Below, piece after piece: positions 23,501-29,929 of a stretch of 64,000 bases of DNA. A program made the translations under genes and the position numbers. The notes beneath the pieces were generated by a model. It searched no databases. It saw only the letters and a program-made list of their open reading frames with translations, and was not told the DNA's origin. This DNA comes from Idiomarina aminovorans (GTDB lineage Bacteria; Pseudomonadota; Gammaproteobacteria; Enterobacterales; Alteromonadaceae), in NCBI RefSeq assembly GCF_023155095.1, contig NZ_JAKNDA010000001.1:496001-560000 (forward strand), given 5' to 3'. Each line of letters opens with the position of its first letter. Within the stretch, counting starts at the first letter, position 1.

Positions 23501-25375
23501 ATATCAGCGCTTGAAGGGCAAATTCAAGACCGCGTCACGGTCACGACTTATGAAGAAAGCGCCGTCACCCGCTCGAACGTTGAAAGCGTGCTGGATGGGC
23601 TAGAAAGTTACGCCAGTATAAAAGCCGTATATCAGTCTGTAGATGAAAACGGCGTTATCAATAAAGCTAATGAGGCGGCAATATTTTTAGATGGCGCAGA
23701 AGGCACATTTACATCGTTTGTAAGCAGCTTAAACGAAGAGCTTGACGAGCGAGACAATGTCATCGACCAAAAACTTACCAACCTTGAGCAGACTTTCGAC
23801 CCGGACGGAACGATTAGGACGCAGGCTTTCGGTATTTCGATGGCCAGAGAGATAGCTGACGAGACAGCTATTGAAGAGCTGAAGAACACGCTAGACGGAG
23901 GGCTTGTCCGGCTCGGAGAGCTCGATAAAGATGCTCGCTTCGCTTTAGCTCTAAACCAGCTTCAAATTGATGTTTCCGAAGAAGGGTCTTTAGCCAAAAG
24001 CATTGACCAACTGAACAGCTTCACCCAGCAGGCGGGTGAGCAAATAGAGGCACAGTCCTCTCGTATATCACAAGCCGAAACCGACATTAATGGGTATGCC
24101 CGGGCGCTTCAGATACTATCATCCCGTGTGGGCTCATCCGAAAACTTTGCCCAGGCACAGTTATCATTAAACACTCAGTACAATGAACAGTTGCAGCAGT
24201 TTGAAGCCCGCGCGTTCCTAGGTGTTGAACAGGTACAAAATGGCCGAGCTGTTTTAACCGGTGTCACTTTTGGCGGCTCAACGAATGCCGTCAGCTTTCG
24301 TGGTGACGTTTATCAATGGGAAGATACGACCGGGGAACTGATACTCCATTACGATACTGATGAGGATACTGCTTACTTCCGTGGCCGGTTGGTACTAGCT
24401 GACGGTTTTACGGTAACCAGCGAAGAGGATATTCGGGGCCTTGATGGAGAAGCCGGCACCCCGGGTGCGGGAATGTATGGCCAAAGTTACGACACCATCA
24501 GCTGGACAACCTCAACAGCCAATAGCCGTTTTACAGCGCTAGTTGGCCGCGCCCCAGTGCCTTTGGATGTATTCACTCAAACCCTAACGAATGGACAAGG
24601 CTCCCAGGCACGACAATACGACGGAGCCAGCTGGGTCCAACCGACACTTTTAGTCAATGGCTCATTGTTAGCCACGGGAAGCGTCGCCGGTGAGGTACTA
24701 ATTGCCGGTACTGAACTGAACTCGCCAGTCATTAAATCCGGGCAAATACAGCTTGTTGGTAATGGCTATATGAGCATTCAGACAGCTACGCCTTTTGGAC
24801 CTAACAATCTACTTGAATGGAAAGGCCCGCGAAATAGCTACACTTACGACGAAGCGAATAAGCTGGTTAAATTTGATGGCCTGACAAAGGCTAATGCGAT
24901 TGGTTATTTCAGTGATGAAGGCGATTCATACTTCGGCGGTTCAATCACTGCCGGCACCCTTAAGAATGCGGTTCAGTCGACACAGCTAGGCACCGCCGAC
25001 GTTACCGTCGGGCCGTTCGGCTCGAACGGCGGAATAATTGAGATTAAATGCTCTATCAGTGTCGCCTCAAGCACCGGATTGGTAAGCGGCAACTGCCCAT
25101 ATCCAGCACCAGCAAACCCAACAGGAACCCTTAAGCTTTATAGAGAAACAGCTGGTGGCGACATCTTAGTTGCAACCGAGAGCGTCTCGGGTAGCTACAA
25201 CTGCTTTGAAGAGGGTCCGGAAAAAATTGAAACCTGGAATTTAAGTGGCTCTTTTACTTACACCGATAATTTGCAAACGACCAGCAGCCGAACCTATCGG
25301 CTTGAAGTCATTCACAGCACGCCAATTTATATTAATACAAATCAGCGTTTATCGCTCATAACGGAGGAAGCATGA
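20564..25375 (+). CDS. Tail tip / host specificity protein, lambda J-like
   Basis: 1603 residues. It begins with a hydrophobic Ala/Val-rich leader, then the conserved J-like hub region (about 50-460: 'LYEVNGKPKP', 'NTVRASFQDPKKGYQPTDAPVVTNN', 'RMKYHLERNRAGMRLEFPCKSKGLLALAGTTVRVDL' type segments). Two fibronectin type III-like units lie at about 480-575 and 580-650, then long coiled-coil and DUF1983-like regions (about 650-1380) and a C-terminal beta region. J proteins form the tail tip and bind the host receptor. The gene overlaps the next by 4 bp (ATGA). The region after about 22,000 is richer in G and C, which suggests mosaic origin. Confidence 0.9.
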   Translation: MPPAIAAVAVGVAAGVAASSVVVGIAVAIGTVALQNSLNPDMPGVDESAREAQTLTTEPLQPRRGIYGETVLSGSIVGYGKRKMGDKEAHVVAVTLAGHNIESAELYEVNGKPKPSGTTTEVFLGDQTAASSTLLQYADGWTEDHIGFGVSYAVVTIPIDPEEMPSGLQNITFKAKGKRVYDPRKDTTVGGSGSHRASDDATWEWSDNSILCALDYQRFHGYKTLGLNKFDLAHIMEQANICDELVSYTDADGEEQTEKRFTCNGSWTFDQSPSRVLERLMSSCGGQPYRRGGKMYLQTASYHGMAEITLTDTDAAGEITITPHRELKDRTNTVRASFQDPKKGYQPTDAPVVTNNIYVDRDGMELEDELQLNFTNSSTRAQRLMKYHLERNRAGMRLEFPCKSKGLLALAGTTVRVDLPNEGIDKEFIVSDWQFDFKAKKTKLILEEESPELYSDSLVPSEGNVTPNTDLPDLTRPELPESLSFTLDPISTHRQGYVTWSHPTPRAVTEYRVLVRKDGDDIIEYPVIARSGVQLKQDINGLDAGQYSIEVYARNRYDRTSVPASISLTLNEPSPPTSLGATAGNWEITLAPELAGIGLGTMFEFAYGEPDNIIGRGASVVIPGLTPETEHEVYARTVNVLGNSAWVNETVTTTKDTSQVDPIIDQYTSRLSEVETDFQRFVEEDYADLQQLVNANAQEMQVRFSSELFAREESDAAILSGILQSAASRDEMRRRVDYSMELIDAAIEVNAETGEITSRAFAYTDERFTQAQQNIDGVEGKVQTAVERISYAEEQVENLNSEILLVPGLIEQKATAIVSNSIAALEPAHAFNFFDSAQGWGAVIGTITPGNNKVSLTTGDIENQSLNYNGSEYPVVRLKVRRTAGDGWLGNIVVTFTDDTTQTYQGIIEPVEQLDTDVVRIVDFTALESYQGNIKGLRITLGQTTADEFELSSLNIGKSDAALQDLTNIQAQVTEANSQISALEGQIQDRVTVTTYEESAVTRSNVESVLDGLESYASIKAVYQSVDENGVINKANEAAIFLDGAEGTFTSFVSSLNEELDERDNVIDQKLTNLEQTFDPDGTIRTQAFGISMAREIADETAIEELKNTLDGGLVRLGELDKDARFALALNQLQIDVSEEGSLAKSIDQLNSFTQQAGEQIEAQSSRISQAETDINGYARALQILSSRVGSSENFAQAQLSLNTQYNEQLQQFEARAFLGVEQVQNGRAVLTGVTFGGSTNAVSFRGDVYQWEDTTGELILHYDTDEDTAYFRGRLVLADGFTVTSEEDIRGLDGEAGTPGAGMYGQSYDTISWTTSTANSRFTALVGRAPVPLDVFTQTLTNGQGSQARQYDGASWVQPTLLVNGSLLATGSVAGEVLIAGTELNSPVIKSGQIQLVGNGYMSIQTATPFGPNNLLEWKGPRNSYTYDEANKLVKFDGLTKANAIGYFSDEGDSYFGGSITAGTLKNAVQSTQLGTADVTVGPFGSNGGIIEIKCSISVASSTGLVSGNCPYPAPANPTGTLKLYRETAGGDILVATESVSGSYNCFEEGPEKIETWNLSGSFTYTDNLQTTSSRTYRLEVIHSTPIYINTNQRLSLITEEA

Positions 25376-26907
25376 GTATCCTATGGAGAGCAAGTAGCGT
25401 TACCGTTACTAACGGCAATCCGCTTATTTCAGTTCAGGCCGGCGATGACATTGCCGGCCTAAAGCCTGGCGCCTCGCTTTATATCGAAGGGCAGCTACTG
25501 GAGGTTAAGCGCACGTTCACAACCGACAGCGGCGTCGACACCATCGAAACCATTGAAAACTGGGAGGCAGGCTCCGGCGCAGGCAAGGTCGCTAAAGGCG
25601 TTTTGCACCCGGGCGCAATACTTGCCCTGAGCGAGCAAGCTAAGCAGTTAATCGAAGCGTCAGAGCTTTTATTTGGCAGTCAATCAGTCAACCCAACAGC
25701 GGACTCGATAGCCAAGCGCGACGAGGGTGGTCGCTTAAAAACCAACACACCCAACGCCAACGATGACGCGGTCAATAAAGGTTACCTACAAGGTGCAGCA
25801 ACCCGGGATGTCGGCTCTGAGGCTCAGAATGTGCCGGACACAACCGAGCTGAACAAGCGCCTGGGCACGTCCGGCAACGTGATGAAATCCATATCAATCC
25901 CGGGCGGACTAACCTTTATTCCGGACGCATTGCGAAAACAGGTTGAGCTGTCGACGCAAGGCAAGAACACGGTTATCTACAACGCCAACGGCGACCCGTC
26001 CGTCATGGTACCTATCTACAAGTTTCGCTATGAAGACTTAGGTTTTGCTGGCGACCCGTTCGGCACTGGTGTCGCGACCGCATTTATGGTTAACGGCGTG
26101 GAGAAATCTGAAGTGTTTATCGGCGCATTTCAGGCGCATTACCACGATGGTCAGGTCGTTTCTTTACCAGGACTTGACCCACGCACATCGGTTAACTTCG
26201 ACACAGCCAAATCGTGGTGCCAGGCAAACGGTGCCGGCTGGCATTTAATGTCAGAGCACGAATGGGCAGCCATTGCACTTTGGTGCATGGCCAACGGGTT
26301 CGAGCCACGCGGCAACACCAACTACGGCAGAGCGCACGATGCAACCCATGAATTTGGCCGCCGACAGGATGGCGGCATCGCGGGCGATACGTCAGGCTCT
26401 GTCCGCATATTAACCGGCTCTGGCCCTGACGCATGGCGGCACGACAACTCACCCTTTGGCATAGCCGATTTAACCGGCAATATTTGGGAGTGGAGTGACC
26501 AGCTAAAACTGGTTGATGGCCGCGTTTACTGCACCATCGATAACAACTTTGAGGAGGACGAAATAAACTGGGCACCGCAGGGGCACTATCTATCTAACGA
26601 GAGCGGGACACTGACACTCAAAAACAGCCCAGGCGTATCCAATGAAGACGCTATAAGCACGGACTGGGGAGCACTAGCAAAAGAGTCCGGCTACAGCGAA
26701 TCGCAGCTACTGCAACGCTTGCTTTTCTCAACTGCCGGTATCACCCCGCAAGGCCGTCTATACGCACGAACGGGAGGCGAGCGGCTCCCGTATCGTGGCG
26801 GCTACTGGCACCTTGGCTCCAATGCCGGCCTCGCCGCTCGCGCCGTGAACAACGAGCGTTCGCGCACGAGCGGCCTTCTCGGGTTTCGCCCCGCTTTTGT
26901 CGCATGA
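25372..26907 (+). CDS. DGR target: tail protein with C-terminal C-type-lectin-like variable domain
   Basis: 511 residues, overlapping the J-like gene by 4 bp. Residues 1-150 look like a tail-attachment part ('NPTADSIAKRDEGGRLKTNTPNANDDAVNKGYL' is common in phage fibres). About 200-511 is a formylglycine-generating-enzyme/C-type-lectin fold with 'TAKSWCQANGAGWHLMSEHEWAAIALW', 'GIADLTGNIWEWSDQ' and the terminal 'RLPYRGGYW...GFRPAF'. The last 38 codons before the final three are the variable repeat, residues 471-508. Variable residues by template comparison are 478, 480-482, 491, 498 and 500-503. This resembles Mtd of Bordetella phage BPP-1. It probably binds host receptors. Confidence 0.95.
   Translation: MSILWRASSVTVTNGNPLISVQAGDDIAGLKPGASLYIEGQLLEVKRTFTTDSGVDTIETIENWEAGSGAGKVAKGVLHPGAILALSEQAKQLIEASELLFGSQSVNPTADSIAKRDEGGRLKTNTPNANDDAVNKGYLQGAATRDVGSEAQNVPDTTELNKRLGTSGNVMKSISIPGGLTFIPDALRKQVELSTQGKNTVIYNANGDPSVMVPIYKFRYEDLGFAGDPFGTGVATAFMVNGVEKSEVFIGAFQAHYHDGQVVSLPGLDPRTSVNFDTAKSWCQANGAGWHLMSEHEWAAIALWCMANGFEPRGNTNYGRAHDATHEFGRRQDGGIAGDTSGSVRILTGSGPDAWRHDNSPFGIADLTGNIWEWSDQLKLVDGRVYCTIDNNFEEDEINWAPQGHYLSNESGTLTLKNSPGVSNEDAISTDWGALAKESGYSESQLLQRLLFSTAGITPQGRLYARTGGERLPYRGGYWHLGSNAGLAARAVNNERSRTSGLLGFRPAFVA
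26782..26895 (+). repeat. DGR variable repeat (VR)
   Basis: 114 bp aligned gap-free with the template at 27326-27439 (offset 544). Of the 26 template adenines, 14 differ here, replaced by G, C or T. Of the 88 other bases, 1 differs (T to G, codon 492). The final 17 bp (CGGGTTTCGCCCCGCT and the base before) are essentially identical to the template, as expected for the initiation-of-mutagenic-homology end. The repeat ends 12 bp before the stop codon's last base. Confidence 0.97.
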
Positions 26908-26931
26908 GTTCTTGCACTTGGTTTCCTGTTA

Positions 26932-26949
26932 GCTGCGCGAGAGCGCAGC
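26932..26949 (+). promoter_or_regulatory. GC-rich hairpin/cruciform downstream of VR
   Basis: GCTGCGC (26932-26938), loop GAGA, GCGCAGC (26943-26949): a perfect 7-bp stem with a 4-base loop. It lies 36 bp after the VR and 24 bp after the target stop. In BPP-1 and other DGRs a short GC-rich stem with a small loop in this position promotes target recognition for retrohoming. The T-poor sequence after it argues against a terminator. Confidence 0.8.
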
Positions 26950-26971
26950 ATTACTTTTAAGTGGTTTTAAA

Positions 26972-27316
26972 ATGCACGTACAACAAGATTTAATCGTCAT
27001 TCAACGCATCGAAGAGATGACAAAATACGGGTATAAAGCGCTTGCGCACTTCCCGAAATCCGAGCGTCACGTATTAAGCGCAGAGATACGCCAGAGCATG
27101 TTTCGACTACTGCGGTTAATGATTGTTGTATCTAAGCGATACCACAAGAAAACCACACTACAGGACGCCGATGCAGAGCTTGAATTAACCCGCCGATTAG
27201 TACGACTAGCCAAAGATCTCGGGCATCTTCCATTCAAGAAATACGAGGTCTGGAGTCATCATTTGGCAGAGATTGGCCGCTTCATCGGAAGCTGGCTTAA
27301 AAAGGAAAAGGGCTAA
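26972..27316 (+). CDS. avd: Avd, accessory variability determinant of DGR
   Basis: 114 residues, all helical, basic: 'IQRIEEMTKYGYKALAHFPKSERHVLSAEIRQSMFRLLRLMIVVSKRY' and 'ELELTRRLVRLAKDLGHLPFKKYEVWSHHLAEIGRFIGSWLKK'. The pattern is that of the Avd four-helix bundle, which forms pentamers and binds the template RNA and the reverse transcriptase. Position between target and template is the BPP-1 order. The stop is 9 bp before the template starts. Confidence 0.93.
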   Translation: MHVQQDLIVIQRIEEMTKYGYKALAHFPKSERHVLSAEIRQSMFRLLRLMIVVSKRYHKKTTLQDADAELELTRRLVRLAKDLGHLPFKKYEVWSHHLAEIGRFIGSWLKKEKG

Positions 27317-27325
27317 GTGCTACAA

Positions 27326-27439
27326 CGGCTCCCGTATCGTGGCGGCAACTGGAACAATAGCTCCAATGCCGGCCTCGCCGCTCGCAACTTGAACAACGAG
27401 CGTTCGAACACGAACAGCAATATCGGGTTTCGCCCCGCT
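27326..27439 (+). repeat. DGR template repeat (TR)
   Basis: 114 bp with 26 adenines, most in AAC/AAT codons when read in the frame of the VR. AAC codons correspond to variable residues 478, 480, 491, 498 and 500; AAT codons to 481 and 502. The template is unaltered donor information for the mutagenic cDNA. It lies in a stop-free frame running into the reverse transcriptase gene. Confidence 0.97.
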
Positions 27440-27604
27440 CTTAATGACTGCCCGAAGCAGTGCGACCAAGGCGGCACTGACAGCGCATCTATTAAAAGGG
27501 CGCTTAGTCCTCACCTCAACGGTGAAACATATACAGACAGTCGTAGGCTAGTAGCCACCACGACCGCTTTCGGCTGTCGCCCCAAACATTCAAAAGGATT
27601 TGAA
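27440..27604 (+). ncRNA. Spacer RNA between TR and reverse transcriptase
   Basis: 165 nt between the end of TR and the RT start. In BPP-1 the segment after TR is a required part of the DGR RNA, which primes and templates cDNA synthesis with the RT and Avd. The same role is expected here from position. No fold was calculated. The RNA would be part of the operon transcript and its ends are unknown. Confidence 0.55.
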
Positions 27605-28633
27605 GTGAAGACGTGCAACAACCTTTACCCGAGAATTTACCAACTCGAAAACCTGCATAACGCATACTTAAAAGCCCGACTCGGCAAGCGCGAGCGCACC
27701 GAAGTGTTACGCTTTGAGCGCGACCTCGAGGGCAACCTGATTCGACTTCAGGAGCGCCTTATTGATGAAACCTATACCACCGGGCAGTACCGCAAATTCT
27801 ATGTGCACGAACCCAAGCACCGACTGGTGGCCGCATTACCATTTCGCGACCGCGTAACCCAGCACGCACTTATCAGCGTGATAGAGCCGATTTGGGAAAA
27901 GCGATTCATCCACCACAGTTACGCCTGCCGACCCGGTAGAGGGATGCACAAAGGCAACACCCAGGCACAGCAATGGCTTAGAGAAGTACAGCGCCAGCAC
28001 GGCACTGCCTATTGCCTTAAAGCTGACGTTAGCAAGTATTTCTCCTCCATCAACCAGCGGGTATTAGCCAGCATATTAAGCCGGAAAATAGCGTGCGAAC
28101 CAACGCTCAACCTATGCAAAAATATCATGTCGTCATGGCCGGACGGACTGCCAATCGGCAACCTTACCAGCCAACTATGGGCGAACGTTTACCTGCACGA
28201 ACTGGATGCAATGGTGAAGCACAAATTGCGCATCCATCGTTATATTCGTTATATGGATGACTTTGTCATTATTCACCACGATAAAAACTATTTAAAAGCG
28301 GTTTTAAATACTATTACTGAGTTTTTAAATGACGTTTTAAAACTCCGCTTAAATAATAAAACGCAGATATTCCCGGTCAGTAGAAATAATGGTCGAGCGC
28401 TCGACTTTCTCGGTTATAGAACACGGCCAACACACAAGCGAATACGCAAAGACTCCGTTAAAAGAATGAATAAAAAGATGAAGAAAATGGCGCGTTTATA
28501 TTCCGCCGGAGACATCGACCACGACTATATAAAGAGACGCATTGTCAGCTGGATAGGGCACGCACAATACGCCCATTCATACCGCATTAGAAACAAAATA
28601 TTAGGCTCTGTTACATTCAAACGAGAGGGTTAA
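27605..28633 (+). CDS. DGR reverse transcriptase
   Basis: 342 residues from a GTG at 27605, with AAAGGA 6 bp upstream. Motifs: 'KHRLVAALPFRDRVTQHAL' and 'YACRPGRGMHKG' of the fingers, 'CLKADVSKYFSSI' (first catalytic Asp), 'LPIGNLTSQLWANVYL' at 182-197, YMDD at 216-219, and 'ALDFLGYRTRPTHKRI'. The IGNLTSQ motif in place of QG is the mark of DGR-clade enzymes. It copies TR RNA with errors at adenines. The same frame is open upstream through TR to 27317, where a GTG follows the avd stop directly, so a longer product is possible. Confidence 0.96.
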   Translation: MKTCNNLYPRIYQLENLHNAYLKARLGKRERTEVLRFERDLEGNLIRLQERLIDETYTTGQYRKFYVHEPKHRLVAALPFRDRVTQHALISVIEPIWEKRFIHHSYACRPGRGMHKGNTQAQQWLREVQRQHGTAYCLKADVSKYFSSINQRVLASILSRKIACEPTLNLCKNIMSSWPDGLPIGNLTSQLWANVYLHELDAMVKHKLRIHRYIRYMDDFVIIHHDKNYLKAVLNTITEFLNDVLKLRLNNKTQIFPVSRNNGRALDFLGYRTRPTHKRIRKDSVKRMNKKMKKMARLYSAGDIDHDYIKRRIVSWIGHAQYAHSYRIRNKILGSVTFKREG

Positions 28634-28636
28634 CCC

Positions 28637-28978
28637 ATGTACACTTATATATATAAAGGACAAACACACAGCGACTTCAGCATCACTTACATGCAGCAAC
28701 TCGGCATGGATGCGGAGCAGATAGAGGCCGTTAACAACCAGCGTAACCACGATTTAAAGGCCGTTAAAGAAAAGGTGCGCAAAGAGTGCTCGCGACGGAT
28801 AGCCAGAAACTGGAACGAGGTAGGACAAATCAACGCCGCTCTGGGCGTTTACTCAACGGAAGAAACCGAGTCGTGCCGACAGTGCATTGAGGCCCACAGA
28901 GCCGCATGTAACACCCTGCTAAGCAACCCTGAACTACTTGATATCAACTATACAAAGGATGAACATTGGCCGTCTTAG
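28637..28978 (+). CDS. Small protein downstream of the DGR RT, unknown function
   Basis: 113 residues beginning MYTYIYKGQTHSDFSITYMQ, 3 bp after the RT stop, so in the same operon. It is helical and charged after the first 20 residues ('EQIEAVNNQRNHDLKAVKEKVRKECSRRIARNWN', 'CRQCIEAHRAACNTLL') with three Cys. No family is recognised. Small proteins after phage fibre genes are often tail assembly chaperones; after DGRs they can be accessory. The last 45 bp overlap the convergent lipoprotein gene. Confidence 0.7.
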   Translation: MYTYIYKGQTHSDFSITYMQQLGMDAEQIEAVNNQRNHDLKAVKEKVRKECSRRIARNWNEVGQINAALGVYSTEETESCRQCIEAHRAACNTLLSNPELLDINYTKDEHWPS

Positions 28979-29344
28979 CGCGGTCTTTTGTTTCAATTTT
29001 TTCGGCGCGGCGTTGCAAAATGCGCGGCGGGCTACATTAGAACGTTCAAGAACCTGAATATAACTTTCGCAGTTATATTTTGGAGTCTCAGGACACAAGC
29101 TAAATGACTTCTTTTTTCTGAAGTCATCCGAGTAAATGACAAACTTCTTGTCTGGCAAAACATCGCTTTTTATTTCAAATAAAAAATAACTTTTCGCTGA
29201 TTCTGAACCTACTACGACTTCAGTTGGTATGTAAGATGCGTGGCTTGGTTTCAGGTTATTTTCCCCTGCATCGTGCCCGTTTACTGAACAACCGGATAGT
29301 AGTGCTAATAGAAACGTACTTGCGATTATCTTTTTAAATTTCAT
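28934..29344 (-). CDS. Lipoprotein, putative lysogenic-conversion gene
   Basis: 136 residues from the ATG complementary to 29342-29344, with AAGGAAAGGG before it. The N-terminus MKFKKIIASTFLLALLSGC is a lipoprotein signal with lipobox LLSGC. The mature part is short and polar with three or four Cys ('FSLCPETPKYNCES', 'AFCNAAP'). It is oriented opposite to the late operon, has its own likely promoter side and sits at the prophage edge, like morons expressed in lysogens. A longer start at 29434 would hide the signal peptide. Function unknown. Confidence 0.7.
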   Translation of the reverse strand: MKFKKIIASTFLLALLSGCSVNGHDAGENNLKPSHASYIPTEVVVGSESAKSYFLFEIKSDVLPDKKFVIYSDDFRKKKSFSLCPETPKYNCESYIQVLERSNVARRAFCNAAPKKLKQKTALRRPMFILCIVDIK

Positions 29345-29603
29345 CTTAACCCTTTCCTTGATTACTGTTTGGGTTCTACCCCGTGATAACGGAGTAGCCC
29401 CCCAGGTTCCTTGCAGAACTCGTGTGCTATACAAGTGCTATTTAAATCCCAATTAGCGGATAGTTTCTTTTATTTAAAAAGCTATAGGAAGATTGGTGTT
29501 TTATCGTGCCAGTAAAAGGTTTCTTGTTCGTTTTGTGCCATAAGCCTAACTGCTCAGCGGAAAAGGAAAACTATAGCACGAGCACGGAGATGAATTCAGC
29601 CAC

Positions 29604-29840
29604 TCACTCCCTATCAATCTTATTCAAATGTAAATCGTAAGCTTTGTCCAGCTTTTGCTCTAGAGTGCGGTTATCCTCGTGGCGAAAGGTGAGCTCTGCG
29701 TGAGGCAGTATGCGCTCGGCCAAACGGCGTGCTAGCGCATCTCTGAACTTTTGTTCGCTATCGAGCGTGTCACCATTCACTTCCAGCGTTATTTGCTGCT
29801 TATCGCCTAAGTGCGTGTATTCAACGTGATAAGTCGGCAT
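29604..29840 (-). CDS. Small conserved-looking protein, unknown function
   Basis: 78 residues, MPTYHVEYTHLGDKQQITLE onward, with GAGGAG 8 bp before the ATG on the minus strand. It is strongly charged, likely a beta hairpin followed by helix. No domain is recognised. It lies between the prophage edge and host genes. The 259-bp gap on its right (29345-29603) shows no gene or tRNA, and is where I would look for the attachment site. Confidence 0.6.
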   Translation of the reverse strand: MPTYHVEYTHLGDKQQITLEVNGDTLDSEQKFRDALARRLAERILPHAELTFRHEDNRTLEQKLDKAYDLHLNKIDRE

Positions 29841-29929
29841 CTGAATATCTCCTCATTGTCAGTTCGTTGCTTTCCTGCGACTATGTTATGACTAACAGTC
29901 TAGCCTATAACAATAAAACCGAGGTCGAG

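Larger units (their letters stand above)
1..29400. mobile_element. Prophage (partial; left end outside window), hybrid lambda/Mu-like siphophage with DGR
   Basis: A continuous run of phage genes: replication, regulation, lysis, terminase, head, long non-contractile tail, tail tip and a diversity-generating retroelement, nearly all on the plus strand and tightly packed. Head genes resemble the Mu portal gp29, F, I/Z, gp36, G and gp37 set. The tail tip resembles lambda J, and the left-hand replication genes resemble O/P. No integrase or transposase is visible, so the other end must lie upstream. The right boundary is approximate: the last clear phage gene ends at 28978, a likely cargo lipoprotein follows on the minus strand, and host-like genes begin by 29604-29930. 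No attachment repeat can be identified with only one end in view. Confidence 0.93.

Noticed and set aside
27317-27604. N-terminal 96 codons of the open frame as certain part of the RT
   Set aside because: They cover TR and spacer and do not match RT domains; a good ribosome site precedes the GTG at 27605. Kept only as a question in the findings.
1-29400. Mu-type transposable phage
   Set aside because: No MuA/MuB-like gene is visible and the left region has O/P-like proteins. The region upstream of base 1 could change this.
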